A stretch of 64,000 bases of DNA from PALSA-270 sp963770245. Lineage in GTDB: Bacteria > Acidobacteriota > Terriglobia > Terriglobales > Acidobacteriaceae. The notes under the pieces are model-generated. The model was not told the DNA's origin. It ran no database searches and worked only from the letters and a program-made list of their open reading frames with translations. Positions 9,568-17,163 of this stretch are shown here, piece by piece. The position numbers were made by a program, and so were the translations under genes. The stretch lies in the NCBI GenBank assembly GCA_963770245.1, contig CAVYOX010000001.1:164347-228346 (forward strand), written 5' to 3'. Within the stretch, counting starts at the first letter, position 1. Each line of letters starts with the position of its first letter.

Positions 9568-9588
9568 GGAAATCCCGAGGGGATTTCC
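9568..9588. repeat. Short perfect hairpin (9-bp stem, 3-nt loop)
   Basis: GGAAATCCC at 9568-9576 is complementary to GGGATTTCC at 9580-9588 with a GAG loop. It stands 13 bases before a second, longer hairpin. The gap 9356-9872 has no convincing gene; these two structures are its only visible content. Confidence 0.5.
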
Positions 9589-9600
9589 AAAGAGCGTGGG

Positions 9601-9636
9601 AAGGGTGGAAAGCCGGCTTTGTGGCTTTCCACCCTT
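9601..9636 (+). terminator. Strong hairpin (14-bp perfect stem), terminator-like
   Basis: AAGGGTGGAAAGCC (9601-9614) pairs perfectly with GGCTTTCCACCCTT (9623-9636) around an 8-base loop, followed by T and mixed bases. It lies about 250 bases beyond the DUF202-DUF302 gene, the last gene of the plus-strand run. The downstream T tract is short, so it could also be a mobile palindromic repeat rather than a classical terminator. Confidence 0.5.
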
Positions 9637-9872
9637 TCATTTCCATGGCCTGCTTTGGAAACGGGCGTTCAGAAAATCGAAGTCCCCGAAGTCCCCGTTT
9701 TTCTAGCACTTTGTCAGGCCGAGGTGTGATCGCTTCTATTCCATCCGGACCTTTGGATTATGAACCTAAAGCGCGCGATGACGCGGCGCTCCTTCTGGGG
9801 CTGCCGTCCTCGTCTTTTGCACAATAATCAGGCTCCGGTCCGGGAGTTACCGCTGCGCCAGAAGGGGTTATA

Positions 9873-10397
9873 ATGTGGCGCATGTCTAAGACTCGTCTCT
9901 CCGCCGTGGCGTTATTGGGCATAGGAATCTTCCTTGGTTTCGCTCATCCTTCGGCAGTTTCTCAATCATCTGCTCCCGTTCAGCCTCCTGCTCCGCTCAA
10001 GGAAGTGCATGTCGACCGGAGTTGCAAGATTTTGCAGGATGAGAGCGACGCGCTGTCGGACTATACCGAAGCGGATCTGCGAAATGACCATGCTATCTGC
10101 AACCTAGAGAGCGTGCACACCTCGCACCATGTCGAGGAGGTTCTTAGGGACGGGGTGCGGCTACGCAATAAGGTTACGGTTGTAGAACAGGAATACCTTC
10201 TCCAGAATGTGACCTCTGCGCCGGTGACGTTCGTCGTTGAACACGTTTTGCCCGACGACTGGAAGGTCGATTCCGATCCCCAACCGGTAAAGGTCGTCGA
10301 CAATACGGCCTTTTTTCGAGTGAATGCGGAGCCCGGTCAGGTCGTGCGATTGCATGTTGGCGAGCGTCAGGCAGATCCCATTGCCGAAGCCAATTGA
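9873..10397 (+). CDS. Exported protein of unknown function
   Basis: The 174-residue protein starts at ATG 9873, with AGAAGGGG just upstream; a second Met lies at 9882. The signal peptide is followed by a proline-rich stretch ending PVQPPAPLK. The mature part is beta-rich (VVEQEYLLQNVTSAPVTFVVEHVLPDDWKV, FFRVNAEPGQVVRLHVGERQ) and resembles the conserved beta domain of the DUF4139 type, probably truncated. It is a single gene on the plus strand facing the decayed oxidoreductase copy. The function is unknown. Confidence 0.65.
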   Translation: MWRMSKTRLSAVALLGIGIFLGFAHPSAVSQSSAPVQPPAPLKEVHVDRSCKILQDESDALSDYTEADLRNDHAICNLESVHTSHHVEEVLRDGVRLRNKVTVVEQEYLLQNVTSAPVTFVVEHVLPDDWKVDSDPQPVKVVDNTAFFRVNAEPGQVVRLHVGERQADPIAEAN

Positions 10398-10559
10398 TCC
10401 GCTAAAGTCTGAAGCAGCGCCCGGGCGCGCCGGTATCGCTGATCGTCTGGGTTTCCCTTATCTTTTCGTAACAGTTGAGAGAGTCACCTGGCCACTTTCG
10501 ATGACTCCCCCCTGTTCTCTTTCCGGGGTATACCGCATCATCGTGCGTCGAACCAAAGT

Positions 10560-10736
10560 CTAGCATTTTCCGACCCATGAGTCGCGACCTTGACGTGGGG
10601 CAAGGACTCGATGTCCGACCTCGCCAACACAGTATGTTTTCCGCCCTCCGTTTGAATCGTGAGTTGCTGGCGTTGCGTCCAGTGCGGCACCCGGCAGCAG
10701 AACGATTAGCACGTGTGGAAAGGGTCGATTCTTCAT
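10560..10736 (-). pseudogene. Decayed paralogue of the small molybdopterin-domain protein
   Basis: ATG 10736 lies four bases past the stop of the intact HTH-TOBE regulator, exactly as the intact paralogue at 4924-5406 follows its regulator remnant. The frame opens MKNRPFPHVLIVLLPGAALDA (signal peptide). A one-base slip near 10675 gives QRQQLTIQTEGGKHTVLARSDIESLPHVKV, clearly homologous to QQLTIQTAIGKLTVLSKRDLEALPITTV, and a stop follows at about 10560. The C-terminal two thirds of the domain cannot be recognised downstream to 10398. Confidence 0.65.
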
Positions 10737-10739
10737 GAG

Positions 10740-11174
10740 TCAAACCCGCAAGATCATTACGTCGGTAGCCTTTATGAGGGCCGCGGCAGTCTGTCCCCGT
10801 TTTAGCTGCATCTCTCTGGCAGAGCGTGCCGTGATGATCGAGGTGATTTGTTGACCACCGATTGAAACCCTGACCTCAGCCATCAAACCGCTAATCTGTA
10901 CGGACTCAATTCGTCCCACTAGCTGATTACGACCACTCACGCACCGGATTTCTTCTCTGCGTTGTTGCTCGGTCTTGCCACGGGTTCTGAAAAGCAATCT
11001 GTCCACTTCGCTCTCCGGGATACGATGATGTCCTCCCGTAGTCCGATTGCTTCGAATCTTCTTCTTGTAAATCCACTGCTTAATCGTCGGAAAGCTGATC
11101 CCCAGTTGCAAAGCTGCATCTCGAAGCTTCAGCAGTCCCTCAATATTTCCTTCGGATTTGCCGCTCTTCTGCAT
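10740..11174 (-). CDS. HTH-TOBE molybdenum-responsive transcriptional regulator
   Basis: The N-terminal half holds an excisionase/MerR-like helix-turn-helix (LKLRDAALQLGISFPTIKQW, then TTGGHHRIPESEVDRLL). The C-terminal half is one TOBE (Mop) oxyanion-binding domain (LVGRIESVQISGLMAEVRVSIGG, QLKRGQTAAALIKATDVMILRV). Such one-component proteins sense molybdate or tungstate in the cytosol and regulate transport genes. I place the start at ATG 11174 (MQKSGKSEG) because upstream residues are not conserved-looking; an upstream Met at 11249 is possible. It is divergent from the porin fusion at 11348. Its decayed partner follows at 10736. Confidence 0.85.
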   Translation of the reverse strand: MQKSGKSEGNIEGLLKLRDAALQLGISFPTIKQWIYKKKIRSNRTTGGHHRIPESEVDRLLFRTRGKTEQQRREEIRCVSGRNQLVGRIESVQISGLMAEVRVSIGGQQITSIITARSAREMQLKRGQTAAALIKATDVMILRV

Positions 11175-11264
11175 CGGGACGCAATCGTAACGACAACGAA
11201 ATTCCCGGTCAACTCCGTCGCATCCGCATAAGTTAGCCCACGGGCTCATTGCAAAAAAAGACTA

Positions 11265-11286
11265 TATCGTACACTTCTGGACGATA
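11265..11286. promoter_or_regulatory. Candidate operator: TATCGT-N10-ACGATA
   Basis: In the short region between the divergent regulator and the porin fusion, TATCGT (11265-11270) and ACGATA (11281-11286) form an inverted repeat with a 10-base spacer. A GTACACTT direct repeat flanks it. The length and symmetry resemble ModE-type sites, so autoregulation by the HTH-TOBE protein and control of the porin gene are plausible; this is inference. Confidence 0.4.
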
Positions 11287-11347
11287 GAATCGTATCTCAT
11301 GTACACTTGCGACTTCTGTCCCAAACGAGTGGTGTTTCGAGGTCGAA

Positions 11348-13129
11348 ATGCGCAAGGCTTACTTGTTTATCGCAGCGGTTGGTTTTTTGCTTTCGTCATC
11401 CTTGATCTTTGCTCAGGCCCAAACGGGAGCGCGCCTTTCCGGCGTGGTGACGGACCAAATCGGCGCAGCCCTTCGCCATGTCGCGGTGACAATCAGGAAC
11501 GTCGACACAGGTGCAACGAGCACGATTGCAACCGACGGCGGGGGACACTATCAGGCGTCCGGCCTGCCTCCGGGGCGCTTCGAGATTCGAGCCGCAAAAC
11601 AAGGGTTCGCCGATGAAACGCGTGCGGGAATCAGCTTGGCGGTTGGCCAGGACGCCACGGTCGACATTAAGATGCAGCTGAGGACCCCCGACGCCTGCGC
11701 GAGCGGCCACGAGTTCGCCACCACCGATTGCGCGCTCACCTGGCACGGCATCACGGTGTACGGTGCGTATGACGTGGGCGTCGGCTGGGTCAGCCACGGC
11801 CTACCGGAAAGCGGCGATAACTATGAAGGCGAATCTCTGGTGAACCGAAACGGCTATCAACATCGATTCCTCATCGCACCGAACAACCTGTCGCAGACGG
11901 GTCTGGGCATCAGGGGCAAGGAAGAGTTTCGGCCTGGCTGGTCCATTGTGTTCAACGCTTCAACTGGCATCAATCCGCAGTCCGGCCTGCTCGCCAATGC
12001 GTCAGCCACCGACACCGTCGACAACGGCCTTCCCAGGAGGAGCTATTCGGAAGCCATCGACGGCGCGCGCGCGGGCCAACCCTTCAATGACGAATTCTAT
12101 GCCGGTATATCGTCCGCGCATTTCGGCACGCTGACCTTCGGTCGTCAGCGCGCTCTCGGCACCGATGCGATGCTCCTTTACGATCCGGTCGGTGGCGGCT
12201 ATGCCTTTTCGTACATCGGGTATAACGGCACGATGGCCGGCGGCGGCGACACCGAGGACACCCGTTGGGACGATGCTCTGAAGTATCGCCTCACCGATGG
12301 CCCGGTCCGTTTCGGCGCGATGTATAAATTCGCCAATGGTTCTGCCGGTTGCTACTCGGCCTCCGCAGCCTGGACTGGCACCACCTGTACGCCGGAAGCG
12401 GCACATAACAACGCCTATGGATTCGACCTCGGCGGAGACCACGGCAAGTTCTCCGCCGACGCCGTCTTCCAACATTACAACCAGGCGATCAGCGTATTGA
12501 ACCCCTTGCTGGGGCCTCAGAGTCCGACGCAGTCCTATCAGTCGACCATGGACAGCATCAATACAAACCCCATCGGCGGGGCTAATCTGATCGACACGAA
12601 CAACACCGTATATGGCATCGTGACCGACAACAGCGCAATTATGGTCGCTGCCAAGTATAGGTGGGATCCGTTCAGGTTTTTTGGCGGGTACGAATACATC
12701 TGGCAGAATAACCCGTCGGATCCGTTGGGCGTTGGCGCCTCGGACCAGGGCGGTTATATCATAAGCGGGGTCGAAGACAAGAATCTTGATTCTGAAAAGT
12801 TGGTGCAGATCTGGTGGACGGGCGTGAAGTACACCTACCGCAGCAAAACCGACATCACTTTCTCCTGGTATCAACAGCGGCAGAACGACTTCCGTGTTCC
12901 CTCGACCTGCTCGCCCGAAGCCGGTTTCCGCAGTTCCTGCGCAGGCACCCTCAACGAGGTGTCGCTCTATGCGGATCATCACTTCACCAAGCGTTTCGAC
13001 GCTTTTGCCGGAATTGCGTATTCCTACGTGAGCGGCGGTCTGGCCATCGCCATTCCTCATGGCCCCGGCGTCCCCTATAACTACGACAACAACTTTGCTC
13101 CGACAGTCGGTGGTCGTTTCACCTTCTGA
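11348..13129 (+). CDS. Carboxypeptidase-regulatory-like domain fused to an outer-membrane porin barrel
   Basis: After a signal peptide (MRKAYLFIAAVGFLLSSSLIFAQ), residues 25-112 form a carboxypeptidase-regulatory-like beta sandwich (ARLSGVVTDQIGAALRHVAV, HYQASGLPPGRFEI). From about residue 125 the protein reads as a Gram-negative general-porin barrel: WHGITVYGAYDVGVGWVSHG, SQTGLGIRGKEEFRPGW, a LTFGRQRALGTDAML motif, and a final aromatic strand TVGGRFTF. Carboxypeptidase-like domains normally head TonB receptors, so this pairing is unusual. The divergent molybdenum regulator suggests oxyanion-linked control. ATG 11348 lies in a purine-rich context without a strong ribosome-binding site. Two hairpins follow the stop. 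Confidence 0.88.
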   Translation: MRKAYLFIAAVGFLLSSSLIFAQAQTGARLSGVVTDQIGAALRHVAVTIRNVDTGATSTIATDGGGHYQASGLPPGRFEIRAAKQGFADETRAGISLAVGQDATVDIKMQLRTPDACASGHEFATTDCALTWHGITVYGAYDVGVGWVSHGLPESGDNYEGESLVNRNGYQHRFLIAPNNLSQTGLGIRGKEEFRPGWSIVFNASTGINPQSGLLANASATDTVDNGLPRRSYSEAIDGARAGQPFNDEFYAGISSAHFGTLTFGRQRALGTDAMLLYDPVGGGYAFSYIGYNGTMAGGGDTEDTRWDDALKYRLTDGPVRFGAMYKFANGSAGCYSASAAWTGTTCTPEAAHNNAYGFDLGGDHGKFSADAVFQHYNQAISVLNPLLGPQSPTQSYQSTMDSINTNPIGGANLIDTNNTVYGIVTDNSAIMVAAKYRWDPFRFFGGYEYIWQNNPSDPLGVGASDQGGYIISGVEDKNLDSEKLVQIWWTGVKYTYRSKTDITFSWYQQRQNDFRVPSTCSPEAGFRSSCAGTLNEVSLYADHHFTKRFDAFAGIAYSYVSGGLAIAIPHGPGVPYNYDNNFAPTVGGRFTF

Positions 13130-13142
13130 TCGCTTCCGCGGC

Positions 13143-13211
13143 GGGCTCAGTCGAGAGCCCAACATGGGTTGTGGTTCATCAAAACCTCGTGGCGGGTTCG
13201 AAATCGCCACG
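13143..13211 (+). terminator. Two hairpins downstream of the porin gene
   Basis: GGGCTC (13143-13148) pairs with GAGCCC (13155-13160). CGTGGCG (13188-13194) pairs with CGCCACG (13205-13211). Neither has a long T tract, so termination is tentative. The rest of the gap 13130-13572 shows no gene. Confidence 0.4.
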
Positions 13212-13572
13212 ACTTCATTCCACTCAACAAACCACATTCCGATTCTGTCGATACGTTTCCCGTTCTGAGATTAGACTGAACCGGAAGAGTGTTGGCCGTC
13301 GGGGCAGCGTCCGAGTGACGCGACTAACCGGCAGTAATCCGCACTCGACGAAGGAAAGAAGACTTGCCGCCCGAGAATTTACCTGATCAAGTGGCCAAGT
13401 CACGCCGGCTGCGGATTCAATATGTCGACCATGTGTTTGCTCTTACACTTACGTTCCAATTCGCTGTAGCGCATGTCCTTGGTCTGTTTTGTAACGCAAG
13501 TGCTAAGTACGCTCAGACCGATCATCCAACCTTTCGAGACATGGGCCCAACCCGGCTTCACCTCTTCCGCAC

Positions 13573-14352
13573 CTACTGATGAGTCGCCACTCTGATTTCA
13601 AACAACTTTGGCCACAGCTTTCCGGTGACGAAAAGCCGATCTGCCGTCGAGTCATAGGCAATGCCGTTCAGAACGGCACCAGAGCTCTGGAGTTCGCGCT
13701 TATCGATTATTCCGTCCAAATCGATCCAACCGAGAATCTTCCCGGTTCGCGGAGAGATGCGGAGGATTTTATCGGTCTGCCAAATATTGGCGTAGATCTC
13801 CCCGTGGATGTATTCGAGTTCATTGAGATCTTCGACCGCCTGGCCTGTTTCGTCGGTGACGTGGACGCGCCTGGTCTCTCGAAACGATTTCGGATCCAGA
13901 AAGCGTAGATACGCCGTTCCATCGCTCATGATCAATTGCCTGCCATCGTGAGTCAGGCCCCAGCCTTCGCCCGTGTAGTGGAAAGTCCGTAGCAAGGAGA
14001 AGCTGAAGCGGTCATAGACGAAGCCTTTGTGTGCTCTCCATGTCAACTGAATCAGGTTACTGCCCCAATCCGTGAGCCCTTCGCCAAAATACTCAGCGGG
14101 CAGGTCGTATTTCTGCAAAACTCGTCCCGTTGACACATCCACCATCCGTATCGAGGACCTACCATTGAGACCGGTGCTTTCATACATGTGACCATCCACA
14201 AAGATTAGCCCTTGGGTGAATGCCTGGGAATCATGCGGGTAGATGTGAACGATCTGATAGGTATCTTTCGGCGCTGAACCGAGCGGTTGCGCAATGGTGA
14301 ATGCCGCGACCGCGCAGACCAACCATACGAGACGACTTGGGCGCCGAAACAT
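13573..14352 (-). CDS. Glutaminyl-peptide cyclotransferase (bacterial/plant-type beta-propeller)
   Basis: The enzyme cyclises N-terminal glutamine to pyroglutamate with loss of ammonia. The 259-residue protein has a signal peptide (VWLVCAVAAFTIAQPLGS) and is probably periplasmic. Family landmarks of the five-bladed propeller are visible: HDSQAFTQGLIFVDGHMYESTGLNGRS, EYFGEGLTDWG, TGEGWGLTHDGRQLIMSDGT, and ELEYIHGEIYANIWQTDKI. The length matches the papaya-type family. It stands alone and ends at the convergent gap after the porin. Confidence 0.9.
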   Translation of the reverse strand: MFRRPSRLVWLVCAVAAFTIAQPLGSAPKDTYQIVHIYPHDSQAFTQGLIFVDGHMYESTGLNGRSSIRMVDVSTGRVLQKYDLPAEYFGEGLTDWGSNLIQLTWRAHKGFVYDRFSFSLLRTFHYTGEGWGLTHDGRQLIMSDGTAYLRFLDPKSFRETRRVHVTDETGQAVEDLNELEYIHGEIYANIWQTDKILRISPRTGKILGWIDLDGIIDKRELQSSGAVLNGIAYDSTADRLFVTGKLWPKLFEIRVATHQ

Positions 14353-14477
14353 GTGCGGCCAGCTTAAGGCAATTGATGGTCGAGGTAAACAGGGAAGGCT
14401 CAGAACGGGGCAGAGCTCCGAACGAAGCCGGCTCGCCAGCTGCTAGATTCATCACGGCCGGTTCGAGGGCACGGTGT

Positions 14478-15341
14478 CTATCTCCAGAGACCATAGAGGT
14501 GGGGCGTGATCACAGCGACGAAGAAAAAATAGAAGAAAGTGGCGACGGTGGCGAGTATCACGGACGAGGGAGTGGGCCAAAGCCCGGTCTGCTCGATGGC
14601 CCGATAAGCCAGGGCAAGGATAACGACGTAAATCAGCCCGGAGAAGAAGGGCCAAAGCAGTCCGATCGGGTGGTTCGCGTAAATCTGGCCGTAGGAAAAC
14701 AGGAGTAGTGGGTTGAAGAGTGCCTGCAGAATCGGAATGGCCAGCAGAGCGATCAAAAAAGTGAAGGTGCGACGCCCGGGCCGCTTTAGCAGGGCATAGA
14801 TCAAAATCGCGTAGGGCGCCTGGGTAAGGACCAAGCCCGGGAGCAAGTCGAGCGTCCAGTGTCGAGGCACGAAAGCGCGAGAGGCGACCTGAAGGAGCGT
14901 GACGGCGCTGATTGCGATACGTGCGCCCAGGGCAAGGCCGAGGCGGTCGATGGTTTTCCCTCCGCGGGGCGCCAGACGGTGAGAGACGGACCGCAATCCG
15001 GGTGAGCGTAGGGACGGGCCCGGGGGGACCGCGGACGAGGAAGCGGCGGCTAGGCCGGAGATGGTCGCAGAAGGCAGAGAACGCGCCGGGTGGCGGACCA
15101 TCTCTCTGGCCAGCTTACCAATGATCAGGACGCCGGTTGTGACAAGCGCAATTGCGGCCAGGAGCGCGCCGACGAACGAATTGGCGGCTCGAGGATAAAA
15201 GATCATCGCGTTGCGTGTCAGGCCTCCCCTGATGATGACGAGCCAGGCGATCAAAAGCAGCAAACAGCAACCGGCGATGACCAGGATGACGGTGGCGACG
15301 ATGCCGAGGATGCGAAGCGCGTTGGCGGGCCTGCGTTCCAT
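14478..15341 (-). CDS. Polytopic membrane protein of unknown function
   Basis: The 287-residue protein has about seven hydrophobic segments: two near the N-terminus (IVATVILVIAGCCLLLLIAWLV and a segment around 60-80), a polar alanine/serine/proline-rich cytoplasmic stretch (about 88-125), and four or five more toward the C-terminus, ending VATFFYFFFVAVITPHLYG. The pattern is reminiscent of Yip1-like small membrane proteins, but no diagnostic motif is visible. No operon partner is evident. Confidence 0.65.
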   Translation of the reverse strand: MERRPANALRILGIVATVILVIAGCCLLLLIAWLVIIRGGLTRNAMIFYPRAANSFVGALLAAIALVTTGVLIIGKLAREMVRHPARSLPSATISGLAAASSSAVPPGPSLRSPGLRSVSHRLAPRGGKTIDRLGLALGARIAISAVTLLQVASRAFVPRHWTLDLLPGLVLTQAPYAILIYALLKRPGRRTFTFLIALLAIPILQALFNPLLLFSYGQIYANHPIGLLWPFFSGLIYVVILALAYRAIEQTGLWPTPSSVILATVATFFYFFFVAVITPHLYGLWR

Positions 15342-15576
15342 GGCCTGAAGGCTTTGCCTCTTTCGGTTTTAGTTGGCGATACGGACGACGGCGCCAACTA
15401 AGACAGCGCCCTGTATGCATCTGTCCCAACAGGCAAATACAGAGAAGGCGAAACAAAATGGTAATCCCATCGGTTTCTCGCCATGCGGCGGATTCTATCA
15501 GCAACCGATCAGAGGCTGTCGACGCGGCCACGACATTGCCGAAAGGCCGGTCCGTGAGCCGTGATTTCCCTCAATT

Positions 15577-15939
15577 CTAGCCGCGCCGGGGAACACTCTT
15601 CCTCTTCTTCGTGGTCGTGGTTGTGTTCTTCTCGATCCTGATCCTCCATGCTGTTCGCAGGGCGCCGGCCAAGACGTCCTCGTTCGCTTGCGCCAAGCGA
15701 ACGTGAGTCACTCCCATCTTTCCCCACCCTCCCGGAACGGGCAAGAAGAGTTCTGGCAATTCCAAAACAAATTCCGCCTGCTGGTCTGGCGTGAGCATCA
15801 AATTCCCATACCCCTGATCCTGCGATGCGAGGGTGGCAAAGATCCTGCCTCCTACCCGGAAATCAGCCGCCCCCATGTGGGAGCCTTCCTCCGCCCCTTC
15901 GAGGCTCAGGGCAATCCGGCGGAAATCGGCAGCATTCAT
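15577..15939 (-). CDS. MmcQ/YjbR family protein
   Basis: The 120-residue protein begins MNAADFRRIALSLEGAEEGSHMG and continues ADFRVGGRIFATL, LMLTPDQQAEFV and GGWGKMGVTHVRL. These are the recurring features of the MmcQ/YjbR fold (double-wing DNA-binding-like, function unknown). The C-terminal tail is a basic threonine/lysine/arginine stretch. ATG 15939 begins the conserved domain immediately. It is a single gene on the minus strand. Confidence 0.82.
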   Translation of the reverse strand: MNAADFRRIALSLEGAEEGSHMGAADFRVGGRIFATLASQDQGYGNLMLTPDQQAEFVLELPELFLPVPGGWGKMGVTHVRLAQANEDVLAGALRTAWRIRIEKNTTTTTKKRKSVPRRG

Positions 15940-16129
15940 CTCGAATCACCCCCGCTCGTCATTGACGATGCCACAGCACATCAATTTTGAAATCGCAGTG
16001 GATTATCGACCAAAAGAGGCGCATTCAGCGATATCATTTTCAGGATTCGGCGGTCCCTGATGACTGGACACGCTTGCTAGAAGGCTGGTGTCGTTCGGCG
16101 TGTTTCGCCGCGAGGCCGAGAGGATAGAT

Positions 16130-16533
16130 ATGGCAATTGATATTCGCGGCATGGCGCAGCTGTTGCAGGTATTCGACATGCCGACCTCAATCAAATTCTA
16201 TCGCGAGGTGTTGGGGTTCGAGATCATCAGCACGGATGGAAAGACCGCACCCCACTTCGACTGGGCACTGCTCCGGCTGAACGGCGTGGAATTGATGCTG
16301 AAAACAGCATACGAGGCGCCCGCGCGTCCGTCCGGTCCTGAGCCCGCTCGGGTTGCGGCTCACGAAGACATTGGCTTGTTCTTTGGATGCCCCGATGTGG
16401 ATGCGGCTTATCGGTACTAACCGGAATGGGCGTAAGAGCGACGAAGCCGGCGGTTCGGCCATACGGGATGAAGCAACTGAATGTGACCGATCCGGATGGA
16501 CACGGACTCTGTTTCCAGTGGCAGGCCGTTTGA
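16130..16533 (+). pseudogene. VOC (glyoxalase/bleomycin-resistance) family protein, one frameshift
   Basis: ATG 16130 follows GAGAGGAT. The frame reads LLQVFDMPTSIKFYREVLGFEIISTDG, WALLRLNGVELML and HEDIGLFFGCPDVDAAYRY before a stop at 16420. One missing base near 16418 restores LTGMGVRATKPAVRPYGMKQLNVTDPDG and LCFQWQAV with a stop at 16531. Repaired, the protein is a normal-length single VOC domain of about 134 residues with the usual N- and C-terminal beta-alpha-beta-beta-beta modules. Substrate unknown. A single indel in an otherwise clean gene could be a consensus error. Confidence 0.75.
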
Positions 16534-16577
16534 CGGCAAGAACCAATGAACCCCGGCACCGCTCCGCCGACAATCTC

Positions 16578-17141
16578 TTAACCATGCTTAACAAACTTCA
16601 ACGAGGCGGAATTCATGCAGTACCTCAAGTAGGTGGGCTTGGGGCCGTCATCAAAAACATGCCCGAGGTGCGCTTCGCATTCCGTGCAGGAAACGGCGGT
16701 GCGGCTCATCCCCAGACTGCTGTCGCTTGTAGTACGGACATTTTCCTTGGCAATCGGAGCCCAGAAACTAGGCCACCCGGTCCCTGAATCAAACTTCGTG
16801 TCCGAACTGAAAAGCGCGTTGTCGCAGCAGATGCACCGATAGAGACCCCGGTCGTGAATGTCATATTGTCCGCTGAAAGCTCTTTCCGTGCCCGCTTTGC
16901 GGGCGACTTCGAATTGCAACGCGGTCAATTGCTGCTTCCACTCGGCGTCAGTCTTGCGGACCCGGTTGACCCGCGCGGGGCCAAGCTTTTGGCCATCGTC
17001 ACTGAATTGAATGATGGTGACTGTGTCTTTGTCGTTGTTGGCTTTCGCGTGACCCAAGATCGGGTTTCGGAGCCACTCAACTAGACTTACTCCGGCGACG
17101 GCCATTACGGAATTGCGAAAAAACTGCCGGCGATTTAGCAT
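16578..17141 (-). CDS. msrB: Peptide-methionine (R)-S-oxide reductase MsrB, Tat-exported
   Basis: MsrB repairs the R epimer of methionine sulfoxide. The N-terminus carries a twin-arginine-type signal (NRRQFFRNSVMAVAGVSLVEW), placing the enzyme in the periplasm. The domain shows two zinc-binding CxxC pairs (RCICCDNALF and CTECEAHLGHVF), GTGWPSFWAP and the catalytic Cys in LRYCMNSASLKF. It is the last gene of a minus-strand trio MsrA-DipZ-MsrB, 22 bases after the DipZ-like gene. That gene set supplies reducing power and repair in one compartment. Confidence 0.95.
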   Translation of the reverse strand: MLNRRQFFRNSVMAVAGVSLVEWLRNPILGHAKANNDKDTVTIIQFSDDGQKLGPARVNRVRKTDAEWKQQLTALQFEVARKAGTERAFSGQYDIHDRGLYRCICCDNALFSSDTKFDSGTGWPSFWAPIAKENVRTTSDSSLGMSRTAVSCTECEAHLGHVFDDGPKPTYLRYCMNSASLKFVKHG

Positions 17142-17163
17142 CGATTTCTCCAGTCGTTAGTCC

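Noticed and set aside
9519..9827. 102-codon plus-strand open frame through the hairpins
   Set aside because: It is interrupted by strong hairpins, has no recognisable domain and no clear start signal.
13188..13211. tRNA T-arm-like GGTTCGAAAT in the intergenic hairpin
   Set aside because: No acceptor stem, anticodon arm or CCA-compatible end surrounds it.
12002..13237. 411-codon open frame on the minus strand across the porin gene
   Set aside because: It is antisense to a gene with clear domains; its translation has no hydrophobic pattern or motif and is rich in residues expected from a GC-rich shadow.
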